Of a stretch of DNA of 64,000 nt, positions 41,106 to 54,900 are shown one piece after another. The translations under genes were made by a program, and so were the position numbers. Location: positions 4,005,242 through 4,069,241 of the forward strand of contig JABAKD010000028.1 in assembly GCA_012845835.1 (NCBI GenBank), written 5' to 3'. Positions within the stretch are counted from its first letter, which is position 1. Each line of letters begins with the position of its first letter. The notes under the pieces are model-generated. The model had not been told where the DNA came from. It ran no database searches and saw only the letters and a list, made by a program, of their open reading frames with translations. This DNA is from Undaria pinnatifida. Lineage: Eukaryota > Sar > Phaeophyceae > Laminariales > Alariaceae.

Positions 41106-41954
41106 TCAAGCTACCTCTCTCAGTAGGCCAGATATGATGCACGTCTACAGAACTCTTTGTAGCATATGTCGGCGGTCAGTACGATGACCCCTCGAGGTAC
41201 ATCTAGCCGTAGCATGTCTTTGTGCCGAGCTGGTCGAGGGTAATTAGGCCCCACCTCGCTCGCAATGCTCTTTCGTCTTTGTCTTGCCCGAGACAACGCC
41301 ATCTTTCGACATCCTACGCGTATTTTGAGCGATTTTATAGAGCCCGCGGCTCACGTCAAGCCTCGGGACTAGCACGCCCACCACGTTTGCCACACGAGGA
41401 CACTCGTCTGAAAGTTATTGTGTGATCATTTTTGCAGCGGCCATTAAGGTGGCACACTATGGCACACTATCGTGCGAGTAGTGCCGGCAATGAACACGTA
41501 GTTTGCTGGTACATTCGTAATATCTTGGTAGAACAGCAGCATAGGCCCGCCAACAAGAATTCCATTTGTAATGAGCCTCAGATTATTGTGATACTACTCT
41601 TGAGAACCACCTTGGGCTTAGGCTATTATAGAGGATTCAGTGTAGCGCCCGCCGCTAAGCGCGATTTTTGAGTCCAATTTTGTTAGCGTCCTCCCGAGAG
41701 TGTGCATCACTTTCTTGTTGGCGGACCTAAACTACATCAGGTACAGCAGTAGTATTAATAGTAGGTTTCTCGACGCGAGACGTATGCCGTAACTTGTGCT
41801 TGCTAGTGATGGTAATGTCCAATGCTCTTGCTTCTCTTTAAGCTTGTATTTTCAATCAGCTTACCACCCGAGCGGGAACGGTAGTATTGTTGGTACCTTT
41901 TTTTTTTTTTTTTGCCCTTTTTTCCTTGAGCCTGTATTTGAAACCGACGACTGG

Positions 41955-42212
41955 ATTTACAAACCTCGGACAGATCAAGATAAATATCTAGATCATCTAT
42001 CGATAGATCATCTATTTGTGGTTATGACATGTGTTTCGGGATCTGTGCAGTACAGATCCAACCCAACAACCATGTGCTAAATAACTCAGATCATACGGCT
42101 CTCATCCGGCAACACGATCTACAGGTCATGCAGATCACATAGATCCGCGATCTGTCTGCCCTGAAAGGCACAAATCATCTATATATCAATAGGGGTCTGA
42201 CTTGTCCAATGT
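41955..42212 (-). mobile_element. GATC-rich MITE, copy 5
   Basis: Starts CCTCGGACAGATC and ends CTTGTCCAATGTGTGCG. Contains ATCATACGGCTCTCATCC and CTGCCCTGAAAGGC. Confidence 0.75.
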
Positions 42213-42250
42213 GTGCGATGTGCTTTTTTTCCCTTTTTTCCGTTTTTTAG

Positions 42251-42489
42251 GGGCTTCCCTCGCCGGAGCAAGCACCGCTCTGTGCAGTGGTGCGCTCAGC
42301 GACGGGAACGGGAAGTCACCACCTTTGAAGGCGGTTCCCCTGGCTGGCGGTGCCAGCGCGAAGCCAGCACCGTCTTACACTGACCGTTTGGTGCGGCTCA
42401 TGCACCTCGTAGACCCAAGGCACGCGTTTACGACAGCGGAGGATGTCCAGCGCTACAGAGCACTAGTGGAGGAGAGCAAAGCGGCACAG
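42251..42489 (+). CDS. SFXN: sideroflexin exon A (N-terminal domain)
   Basis: Acceptor CGTTTTTTAG after a long T-rich tract; donor CACAG|GTCTG. It encodes a Ser/Ala/Gly-rich leader and then YTDRLVRLMHLVDPRHAFTT and the VEESKAAQ helix. Confidence 0.9.
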
Positions 42490-45400
42490 GTCTGTCGTAG
42501 GATTCACGCAACCGCCAGCATCTTTTTTTAATGAGGACATGATAGCTACAGCCGGCGACGTCAAGTCAGCCACAGTAGGGGCTCCCCCTGTAGTGCCGGT
42601 TGAGCAGTGCCGTTTGCGGCAGTAGTGCCGGTAAAATCGCTTTGCCACAGATGGCAATACTGTAACCTATAGTGGCAGTGTGAGGAGTAGTGCCGGTTGC
42701 CGCTATACGGCACTGCTGAGGGACCGCTGTTAATAGTAGAGTAACTGAAGGGCTTACCATCGATCGCCCGCAATAAAAGCACTGCCAGATTTCTGGGGAG
42801 GGATACGAAAACCAACGAAAATAAATGGATGTACGAGTACTTTCGAGAGAGTATCGCCTTGCTTTTCCTTTGATGTTTGGTCACCGTGCCGTTGCCTTTA
42901 CGACCAGCACACCGTCACCCCCTATCCTCTCATATTAGCACACCGGTGCCCCCTTCCCTCGTGGTATACCCCACGACACGCTGTTCGTTCTCGCGCTGAC
43001 ACTGTTACCTCTGTCCGTGCTCTGACCCGAGTTGTGGCGGGCGGGGTAGCCCTACTTTTCTTACCCTGTTTTTTTGGGCGGCTGGCGCAAAAGGCTGTGC
43101 AGTACCTCGCTCAAAAGTGCGATCGCAACAAATTGTCGCATGGCCGTGCATATCGTAACACGTGACGCCTTTATAACGGGAAACCCGGTTGTATGGAAAA
43201 ATTATTTGGAAGTAGTATTGAGAGGGGTTTGTGGGTCTCTTTTTTATTCTTCTTCGTCCCATTTGTTTTCCTCGCACTACTCTCTTGCTCCCTCCCAGTA
43301 ACAACTCAGATCCGGGGTTGCCCTCCTCCCCCCTCCCCACTGCGGTACGTGCCTTCTTTTTTGTCGCGAGAATATTTTGGCGTTTTCTTCCCTCGTTGAC
43401 TTGCGTCGACTTATGCTCCGAAGGGGTTAAAAGGCAGTACGTAGTAGCTCATGATTTGCAAATAACTCGTAAATAATTTGGGTAGGCACTCACGTGTGGG
43501 ACCCTAGCCCTGTGAAATAGGAACCCCTGAGAGTGCCCTACCTACCGCGTAGCCTTGGTGTTGTCGTGCTATCACGCTGCTGTTATTGTTCTTGTTATCC
43601 GACCAAAATGTGCGGCATGAAATTCAACTTCGATCGCTCACAACCATAAGCTATATCCTTCATGAGGACATTTGTTTTACTTTATTTTAAGTTTGCTCAT
43701 TTCGTCTATCATCTTGGCACCTTTTCTTTCTCCCTCTCCCTCCCTAGACGTCCCTCAGACCCGGGGCCACAAAGCAGCCCCCTCCCCCCCCCCTCCCGAC
43801 TACGGTACGCGCCTTCGTGTTTTTCGCGAGAAGAATTCAGCAATTTCTTGCCTCGTCGACTCCCGTCGAATTTTATTTTACACACCGTAACACGCTCGAC
43901 GATCGAGTATCACACACAGCTTGCAAATATGAGCTTCGACGAAAGCTCGATGAATCCTTGGTCTCACAGAGCTATTTAGTTTTGTTTATTTTACGTGAAC
44001 GTTTCACATGTCGGACAGGTGAGATGATGTTTCCCCGCTTGATGATCTAGATCATTCAGGGAGGATCTGTATGATGTAGTTCACGTTACCTGGTGGCAGC
44101 CGTACGATCTGCATAATCTAGCGCACGTTTTTGGGTCTGTACTCTTTATATACAGATTTCAAACAACAGCTCATAACGTCAGATATAAGATGTACTGCTG
44201 TAAATGATCGGTAGATGATCTGTATGATCTAGATCATCATCTGTGTCCGAGGTGTGCGATATTCCCAAAAAGAAGAAACCAAGGGCAACCAAACCAACAA
44301 AAAAAAAACACGCGCGAAATCTCACCTTCACGATTAGAGTCATCCCACGCTATTAACACGGCTTTGCAGCAGATTCCAAGAATTTTCTGAGCTCCTAACA
44401 TGAGGAGGGGGTCAATATCAACATCAACATCAACATCAACATAAGCATCAACATCAACATCACCCGAAACATGACCTCGAAGACATCCGTTTGCGCAACC
44501 CAGCCAACAATTTCTTTGCGCTGGTCCTAAATCGAATATGCTCGTAAAATCGCCAAAATTTCGTACTAAGCGATAGCCCGGTACACTTTGGAAGCCAAAC
44601 CGCACTGTAGAGGTCGTGAACATTACTTTACCCAAAAAGGGCATTCCCTACCGCACTATGGAGGGATGACTCGATATCCCTACGGCATGTGGCTGCTGTC
44701 CTCTACCCGCAGACGCATGGTTTATTGGACAAGGACGTGCAGCGAGCGATGGGCGCTGTGGACGCTTGCTGCAACCCAGCGAGCGGAGAAGTTATTCCAG
44801 CACCCTTCCGACTGTCGGGGTTCTTGGTGTGCAACGTGCCCATAGTGGCCACCATGCTTTTCAGCAAGAGCGTATACGTGCAGGTGAGACGTCGCTCTTA
44901 TGCATACAGTGGGGATCCCCCTTTAGTGCCGGTTGAATAGTGCCTATTGCAGGTATACGAGTAGTGCCGATGAAATCGCTTGGAGCTACTGGAACCCGCT
45001 ATATTGTTAATAGTACCAGTATCGGTACCACGTAGCGGGTGAGACGTGAGCTGCATCCTTCCTGCTTATTTATACAGTGGGAGTCTCCCTATAGGGCCGG
45101 TTGAATAGTGTCTATTGCAGGTATAGTGCCGGCTGAAAAGTGCCTATTGTCAGAATCGTACGCCATGCAGTGAGAGCCCCCATTGTGCCGGTTGGATAGT
45201 GTCTATTGCCGATATAGTACCGGTTGAATAGTGCCTATTTCCACTATTGCGCCGGTTAAATAGTGGCCATTGCCGGTATAGTGCCGGTTAAATCGCTTGG
45301 CACGACTGTAGCGGGCGAGACGTCGCTCTTTTTTGTGCAGTAGGGACCCCCCTATAGTGCCGGTTGAGCAGTGCCTATTGCAGGTATTATGCCGATGGAA

Positions 45401-48400
45401 TTGCTTGACTCGACTGGAACCCGCTATACTGTATTAGTACCAGTATCGATACTACGTGCGGTGTAGCGGGCTACGAGTAGGGGTCAGGGGGTAGCAAGTC
45501 ATGTGGAGATATCCCTGGTGTTGGTGTGGTATAAGAGTATGTATGTGGTTGGTTTATTTAGCGAAGAAGGCAGGGTGTAATTCGGCGAATTATTATTATT
45601 ATTTTTTTCTTTTATCCTCCGGCGGATGGGGAAAAATAAAGCTTTAGCTCACCACACTTCCACGTATTTTCATACGCGTCGTGTGTCGATTTAACTCAGT
45701 TGCTTTCGCAGCCCAACGCTAGCTGGCGCACCCTTCGGGTCCCATTGTTGGTAAAGTGTAATCTGTTGTGATGGTGGGGAAGTCGCTTACCTTGGCTCTG
45801 GTGTCATACGCGATGCGCGTCCCCGATTCCACGTGTTGTGTATGGGAAGATGAGAAGAGGCATCCTACGACGGGGGGGGGAGGCACTTTTTGGCCTAATC
45901 TTTTTATAACTGATGGGGGAGGAACTGCGTGTGTCGTCTTTACCTTAAGCCGATAATTTCAGCCATGTGCATCCAGCGCAACCAGTGTCCGTGCGGGTGC
46001 CTCATGAGACAGACGAGCTCTGTGGTCAAACTACGAGGCAGAGATGCAGATACAGATACAGCAAGGTGGTTTGGCTATGCAATGCCAACCGTAATGAGCG
46101 CGCGGGCAATAAAGGTAATGTCGTTGGAATAATGCCGATCGTGTTTTACTTTGTACTCCTCGTGAAGTAGCTATGGTATTACTATGGTATTAGTATAGTA
46201 CAGGTCCCCCAGTAAGGAGGTGATGTGCCAGAGCAACATGCCCGCCTTATCGGAGGAACCCGCCTTGCTCACCTTGTTCGGTGCAGGTTGTGAGCGCGAT
46301 TCCCCGGTCGCGCCAAGCGATTTTTTTCGACCGCCTTATTTTATCGGGATAACGCCTTACTACTATACCCCTTGCTCAGACCGCCTTGTAGAGGGACTCG
46401 TACTGCTGTATTAATGGTCCATGGGATTGTTCATCGGATTGCACTTTCGTTTTGGTGTTGAATCGATCAGTTTTGGATGAGGTGTCGTAGAGCTTCTCAA
46501 GTGGGTATCGCCAAATTCGGGTAAACCCTACAACAACGTGTGCATGATAACCTGTTAATACTTGGTAGTTGTGTTCCCGGGAATATTTTTATCGCCAGTT
46601 TGGGGTATAGCGTGCATGCCTGTTTTTTTCTGTGTGCGGTTGGTTTGGTTTAGCGAACACGGCGGTACCGCTCTTGTCCCGAAATTTAAGGACCGTTTGA
46701 GCAATAATTTGAATGTACAGCGGTCCTTACATTGCCGGGCATAAATACCAGATAAGTACTAGTTCATAGGTACGGAGGACCATATGTAGTAATGAGGACT
46801 TGCGATATGCACAAATACTTGTACCTGTATACGTACTCCCCTGATTTCCCTAGCGACATTTGAAGGTGTGGGCGTGTTGCTATTGATAGTAGTGCAATAG
46901 AGGCAGCACTTTTTTGGCTAAAACGTTTCTGAAAACGTTTTCTGAAAAACGTTTTCTGAAAAATGTCGCCCCTTAACCGCCAGTCATCGGTATTCCATTT
47001 TTTTTTTTTTGCAGTTTTGCTTTGAAAACCTACTGCTGTACTGTAGGCCATGGGATTGAATTTTTCATTAATCTCGGACCTACGTTTTTTTGGCAAGGGA
47101 ATGTCGCGCTCCTGAAACTAGGAGCCTGAGAACAAAAAACACGGTGCACCGCTGCCGCCGTGGCGTTTGTGTTTGCTCCTTGCTCCTTGCTGCTTGCTCC
47201 TGCCTTCGGGATGGCGCTGCCTTCAAAGTCCCGGGGGTGTCGCAAGAATCACATTAACAAGAGCTTTTAAAAAGTTCACGAAATGTAATCGGCCACCGCG
47301 CGAGTTTCGATCAACCAGTCCAACACGAATATCACAGTTTAGTTTATATTCTAAGGCCATGGTCTATCATAACAAACTGATTCTGAAAACCGAAAATGGG
47401 GGCTTCAGCACCTTCGCAGGCGTCCTTGACCGGGGAAACGGGAGAATCGGGCTCGCTCTTCTCCAAGTCCGACTAGCCTTTTTTCGAGACACATCCAACG
47501 ACGTTTGCTGTTTCTTCAGGGTATCAGTTTGAAAAAACAAATAATCGCAAAACAACCTGTTTTTTACATACATCTCTGTTTCATGCGAAAAAATGGCCTA
47601 GTTTTCGGATAAATAGCATCCGAAACTGATTTTGAGGACACCACGGTGTATTGACAAGAATTAAACTCTTCTCCTGAAAAAACGGCAAACGTCGTAGGAT
47701 GCGTCTCGCGAAAAGGCTACGTAGTCGGACTTTGAGAAGAGCGATCCCGATTCTCCCGTTCCTCGGGTCGAACACGCCTGCGAAGGTACTGAAACCTCCA
47801 TTTTAGGTTTTCAGAATCAGTTTATTACAAGAGATGGCCTAACTGCCGATTCGACCACGATTCCGCCCGTGGCGCTACATCTGCGTTGCCCATGGTGGTA
47901 TTAATGGTAAAAGGTATGGCATAGTGCTGTGTAGTACTCGTACTCGTCGTATTTATAGTGTACTGTGGTACATGTACTTGTACGTGTACACATGTTTGCG
48001 ACGTGCCCTGCAAATGGAGGAGGCGTTGTCCTTGACTTCCCTAACCATGTATATTACAAGAAAAAATGGAAAATACGCTTCAGCCGTGAGATCGACCAAA
48101 AATGTTTTTTTGATCAAAACTCAGCTTTGCAAGCTGCGTGTGATACTTCCTTCGATCGCAAGTGTTGCGTTCGAGAAAATGGTCGACGTAATCTTTGAAT
48201 TTTATATACCCTAACCCTAACCCGATGAAACGCAACCAACCATTGTATCATAGGGTGAAACCCCCTTCGTCTCGTACACAGTGTGCGTCAACCATTTTCT
48301 CGAATGAGTGGTAAGCTCTCCTTGAAAACAATAGTGCCATTCCGATGATTTTATGAATACTTAGTATGAATAGTGTATTAATAGGTTAATACGAGTAGGT

Positions 48401-48939
48401 GAACATGAATAATATTAGTAGCCCCGACGTTCTGATTTTTGTTTTTTGTTTTTTGTTTTCCCAAGAAGTAGGGCCTCTGTCGTGCCACCCGTCTGTGGAA
48501 TAAAGATCTCGAACAAAATTATAGGCTGATTGCATCATATGAATCGTATGAATCGGTTAATATGACAGGGTAATAGTATGTACAGTACTAATAGGTTAAG
48601 GGCCCCCACGTTCTGATTTTTGTTTTTTGTTTTTCCCAAGAAGTAGGGCCTCTGTCGTTCCACCCGTCTATGGAATATGAGCTCGAACTAATGTATAGAC
48701 TGACTTCCGATTTCATTTGTTTATTGTTCGGACGGATTCATGATTTGCTTTATCTATCATACCTGGTATACGGTAGTACCAGCTATTCGTGTACCACTTT
48801 TGGTTGCTTGTGTTTTCCCCTGGGGTATTCTTCCACTCCAGTAGAGTCACTAAATCGAGCCTGCCCCGTGACCACGGTACGGACTTGATTACGCGAGTTA
48901 ACGCGTCAACAACATCAATAAAGAAGACGGCGCACGACG

Positions 48940-48982
<43 letters not shown>

Positions 48983-51900
48983 CGTCATCCGAATGTACCA
49001 TTTTCATGTGTGCCCGCCTTGATTTTGAGTAAATCGCCTCTGAATTTTGGTTCCAGGGTCTGTACGAGTAACTTACGTTTTTATCGTCATCCCACGCGAC
49101 GCGTGTCCCATTTTCTGCTTGCGCTCGGCGTTTGGCCTCTCAGGTTATTTCTCACTGGGTGAACCAGAGCCTGAACACCGCCGTAAACTACTACAACCGG
49201 TGAGCTCAAGAGAACGCTTTCATGCAGTTGTGGCCTCTCAATTGTGCCCGTACGGTAAGTACCAGCCGGGAGTACCGGCATTATGGCGGCGACCGGCACT
49301 ACCCCGCTGCAAGTGCTGGTTGTTTCTATCTGTGCCAAGCGATTTCACAGGCACTGTAGCGGGTAACCCGCACAACCCAACCGGCTCTGTAGAGGGACCT
49401 GTACTGTGCCATGATTTTCATGCGTCTGTTTCCGTGAGTGTGATATGTTTGTATTGTCATCCTCACTAACCGCCGCGATTTCGCTTTCAACCGCAAAATG
49501 CTAATCTGAACAAGGTCTGGGGCCGAGATGACGGCCCAGAGAGTGGCGATGTCGTACGCCTTGGCGGTCGGCACCGCGTGTCCTCTCGCTTTTGGTCTCG
49601 GCAAGGTGGGTTGCGATTTGTTGGTTTTATTCCGTGCTTATCCTCTGGTGTATCTGCCGCCAAAGCCCTATTTCATAAGTCACGACCACAACACACATGC
49701 TGTAAGCACAAGCAAGTGATTTCAATATTTCTACAACTACATACAGCTCGAAAAAATAAACTAATTTCTAGGGGTTTTTCACGGTTCATGACCCCGCCCA
49801 CGGGTCGGGTCATGAGGTTTTCAATCACTCGCAGGTCGAGTCGGATCGGGTCAGATGGTGTTAGAAATATCACGGTTCGGGTCGGGTCGAGTCGGATCGG
49901 GTCAGATGGTGTTAGAAATCTCACGGTTCGGGTCGGTTCGGGTCGGGTCGGGTCGAGTCGGATCGGGTCAGATGGTGTTAGAAATCTCACGGTTCGGGTC
50001 GGGTCGGTTCGGGTCGGGTCGAGTCGGGTCGGGTCGAGTCGGACCAGGATATTTTCAAGTATCACCGGTCGGGGTCGGGTTACCCTGACCCGATCCGACC
50101 CGCGAGAAGTGATCTGATCCGTGAAAAGCCCTGCCAATTTCAAGTATTTTTGATAGTTTCTGCCAAAAATGATGGTATTAATAGGGGGGGGTAGTGGCGC
50201 ATGCTGCGGCACGTGCACCGTGCCGTTTTCTGGGGCTCTGTACCTTGCCCACCCCAAAACTGATTTTGAGCAGGCTGAAACTTGCTACCCGATGAATAAC
50301 CTTTATGGCAGGTTAACAATCCAACACTTGCTGATGCATGATAAGTATTCTAATACGATGCCATTTTGTATTAGGTTTTTGACTCATGAAAACTTTACTG
50401 AAAACAGACGACCGGTGTATTACGCAGCTTGCCAGATATGAGTATCGGCCTCAAAGATGTGGAACTCAGCGGACGTGTTTAGAACCATTAAAAAAAATAA
50501 ATAGTGTTGCGAAACGAGAATTACTGACGCTGCGACGACCTTGGTTTAACCCCTTTAAAGCCCCAGAACCCCTCCTTATACTAATTCCAAGTAATTTCCC
50601 CCCCACAACGGGTTTCCAGTTGTAAAGGCGTGAACCTTTTTGACTTGATTCTACTATTTCGACCAATGAAAATCAAGACATTTACGATGTTATCCACCGC
50701 CTATTAATAGGAAGTACCTGCAGCGGTACATATTATATTATTAATAGTATGTGAAGTAATAGAGTGTTCGTTAGCTCCAAGCGGGGTGGGTTTGGAGTCA
50801 TTGTAATACGTCTCCCACCCCAGGGTAGAGGCAAGCCGAGAAGAGTGAACTCGTGGGTGATAGCTCATAGCAGTCTACCATCAAGAACGCCATCGAATTA
50901 CTTGGGAACCCATAATAGGGCAATATCCCGAACCGGCACGAAACTGATAAGTAGCTGTCATACTGAAAAATCCCAAATCAAGAATGCGTATATGTGTCGT
51001 ACAGCTCCCACCGGGTGTCTCGGGCTGCTTCGTGTGACCAATTCTGTTTTGAATAACTTATTATTCTTTAAAAGCCTGAAGCCTGACCTTGTGATTTCGT
51101 CTAATCGTCGTCTAATTGAGGCGCCCCCGTCAATCGCAAGTGTTTTGGCCCAAACGAGGTACTGTACCCCTTTTGTAGCACGCGTCTCTAACACGTAGTG
51201 TTTTGGCCAAAAAGAGGTACTCGTACTGTTGATAGTACCCCTATCGCGTCATTTGAGGAAGCCCCGTCGGTCAGTTTTTTTTTTGCCAAAAAGAGGTACT
51301 CGTACTGGTAATAGTATCCCTATCACCTCAGGTGAGGAATCTCGTCAAGTAAAAAAAAAATGGCGCAAAAGAGGTACCTTATACCCCTATCGCCTCGGTT
51401 GAGGAGCCCCGTCAGTCAGAATTGTTTTGGCCGAAAAGAGGTACTGCTGTAATCCCTGTCGTATCACGCGTCTCTAATCCCCAGTGTTTTGGCCCATAAG
51501 ATGTACTGTACCCTTATCGCGTCAGTTGAGCAGTCCCGTCAGTCGGAAATGTTTTGGCCAAAGAGAGGTACTGCTGTAGTGTCCCACCATCCTTGTCAGC
51601 GTCCTTAATCCCAACCAGGTACTGTTTTATGCCCATAATGGGAGTACCTCGCTAAAGGCTAAGTCGGAATGTTGTGCCCTTGTAATTTCTCTTGTTAATT
51701 GTAATCCCTTCAAGAATCGTCGGCACGGAATGAAAGCTGAGACTCTGGTAAAAAGCTTTGTCGAAGAGTTACCGTCGAGCTTGGCGAAAACGGCTTGTAC
51801 TGCGGCACGCTTGGGAGTGCTCTCGTTCGCTAGTAGATAACTAGCCGCTCGATCCGTGTTGCAGCTTTGGCGTGGATTTGGCGTTATATGCTGCACCGAC

Positions 51901-54900
51901 CGTTGAGTGATTTTTCTGCCGTTACACGGTGCATTGGCCAACAAGCGTTTGGCCTGCAGGCGCGCTCATTCAGAGGTGCTCAGTAAGCGAGTGGTGCTAA
52001 TGGTGCAGACGGTCGGGGCGGAGGAATCAATCGCTACGCGACGCAAACGAGCGAGAGGCAAGACGCTCAATGTACTGCCGGCGCCGACCCAACTTGGAAT
52101 TTTTGTTTCGCGAGGCACGGCCAGTTTGTGTGGCCGTCACTCCTCTGTTCGTGGTATGTACGGGGCTACATCTTAAAGAGGCGGTACAACTTGGCACCGG
52201 CCCTGCCTGCCGTCGTGAATATCGATCACCAGTAGCTGCGGGCCGTGTATTGTCTGACTAGTTGTTAGCTGGCTAGGCATTACAGATACTAAGTGCGGTA
52301 ATTTGGGGAGGAGTGCTGCTTCTTCGTTCCTGACCGGCGCGTCTGTAGTTTGGCGTGTCGTGTTTAGTAACGAAGGCTCCCTGGCAGGTCAGCTAGTATT
52401 TACCTGGCAGATAATTAGTGCGTACTCCGCCCCCGAGCTAACATGTACCAGTGTTTGAAGTAGTCGTTTCAGCTACCCGAGTAATGAAATATGCTGTTTA
52501 TAATAACTACCTCGTAGTCGAGTGAATAATCGGCTGTTAACAGTTGGCTTGTGCTCCGCTCGCTACCCAAGTAATGCACTATTAGTGGTACCTAGTCTTG
52601 AGTCGTGAAGTAAAAAAGAACTAAGCCAACTCACGGGGAAACCCAGCATCCTTTCTTGTTACCCTTGGAAGGCGATGCTCGCAATGTGGTTTTGCCTCGA
52701 GAAAGCCTAATGTCATTTGATCGCTTTTTACATCGCCCCCAAAAATGGACTATCCTATGGCCGTAAGAACCAGCCGGCGCATAGCCCTGCTGTTTGGATT
52801 ACTTCGCCACATAACTATTGCGGTCTGAATAATGCGGTATCCCGATATTCGGTGGTCAAAAGCGCATGACACGACTGAGGGATTACACTCATATGATAAC
52901 CTGCAATTAAAAAAGGCGGCTTCCTCCAATAGCGCGGTCACATTGCTCTGGCATACCACCGTCTTCCTGGGAGACCCCTACTATTGCTGTAGCAGTTTTT
53001 TGCCGTTTCGCTTTCTGAATGATTGGTGGTAGTGGTGGTGGTGGTGTTAGTGGTGGTGTTGGTGTTGTTGTTCTGGCATGAACTCGCCAAATCAAGTTCG
53101 TGGTCACAGGACAGGCTCCAGTCACTCTGGAGTGGAGGAATACCCCAGGAAAAAAAACACAAACAAAACCAAAAGTGGTACACGCATATATCATAGCTGA
53201 CGCAATTCATGCCTCCGCCAAGAATATATAAAAAGTGAAATCGGGAGTCAGCCTACGACGTGCCAGGTCCATACTGGTACATACGTCGCACTACTCGCGC
53301 CTGAACAAAACCGACTACACCGCATGATGGGGCTCTTCAACCCCTTTAGAGCCCCAAAACCCCTTCCTGTACAATTTCCGAGTAATTCCCCTCCCAAAAC
53401 GGGTTTCCAGTTGCAAAGGCTTTAACTCAAAACCGTCGGAATACCATTCTTGTTTTGAGTATGAATGATTTTTATACCTACTGCTGCTGTAGTTGAGTTA
53501 ATTATATTGGTTGGACTTTCGGTATTATAGCATTATTATAGCGTATTATAGCGTATTATAGAGTATACAGCTCCTCAAATGAGGGGAGGTATTGGAAAAA
53601 AACGGTGCATCTGTACCATAGCACTCTGGTATTATAGTATTATTATAGTATTATAGACGGTATTATAGCATTATAGTATTATGAGGGCTCTGTCCGGGGC
53701 CAGCATCTACTGGCAGAACATCTCTCCTGGCTGAGAGAGCCAGGATTCCAGGATATCGGCAATTTACGTACGTCCCACTAAAACGCCTCGGAATACAGCG
53801 GAAACCCATCCAAACGTGCGGGTAGAGAAGGGAGCGTACGGCAGAAAGAGGGGGAGGAAAGGAAAGGAGACTATGAGCACGATGGAGGAAGACACCTCAG
53901 CCACTAGTAGCATGGGTTCTGCGGACCCAGGCAGCGTCGCGGGTTGTGGGGACTGGGCCATGGGCTGGGAGTGCCCTTTGTTGGTCCTTGATGCCAAGAC
54001 AGTCCCGCACCCAACGTTTATCTTTCCGACCAAGGGAGGGTTTTCTGCTGAATAATGAATAAATAATACATACTCGTACGCGGAGCAATATGTGCCGTCG
54101 CGTTTCAGCACTTCGGCCTCACACACTTGAATTTTGAGAGGAACACCCTTGTGTCCACGTTTTTGCTGTGTGCAAAAAGTGTCTCCATCGAGGCCACAGC
54201 GATACGGACTGACCTGTGTACAACAGTATTCCGTACACGCCTGTATTGCCGCATATTTTGTTCGCATTTTCGACTTGTTCCAGAGTCAATCTACTACGCT
54301 TGACCCTAATATTGCGTTTCAGATTCGAGTCAAAATCAACGACTTTTTTAGCTCTAGTGAAGCCTAATCGCGTAATATCGTGCCTCCGGCAGGACGCCTC
54401 CAGCGGGGCCCTCCGGGGGCGCCTCCGGCAGGACCCCCTCACTAACAGGGGGGGTCGATGGTCGCGGCGAAGCCGGGACCAAATCCTGGTTGGATCCAGG
54501 CTCCTGGCTAGGAATCCTTCTCCTGGCTAGAGCTACCAGAACATGGCCCTAATTATTATACCAAGTATTGTGGTATTGTAGCATTATGTTATTGTAGTAT
54601 TATGGTGTTATATTATTGTGGTATTGTAGCATTATGGTATAATAGTATTATAAGGAGTAGTATATTAGACTCTAGTACTAGACTATAGTACTACAGTATT
54701 ATAGTATTACAGGTATAGATACAGGTATAGTATTATAGTACTATAGCATTATTATAGGGTAGTATAGGGTATACAGCTCCTCAAATGAGGGGCTGTATTA
54801 GAAAAAAATGGTGTTGCACCTGTACCGTAGCGCGCGTTGAACATACTACTCGTAGTATTCAGAAACAAATATGGCTTGGGACAATAGGATGTGTTTGCAA

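Noticed and set aside
44237-44644. Minus-strand frame with a DVDVDV run
   Set aside because: The run is a translated ATCAAC microsatellite and the frame overlaps a MITE end and flanks sideroflexin exon B.
45967-46130. Candidate sideroflexin exon containing CNANRNERAGNK
   Set aside because: It looked like the family's NYANRN motif, but its phases do not fit exons B and D; the exon at 49144-49199 fits sequence and phase exactly.
48208-48226. CCCTAACCCTAACCC, telomere-like repeat
   Set aside because: Only about 2.5 units inside an intron; too short to mark a telomere or fusion point.
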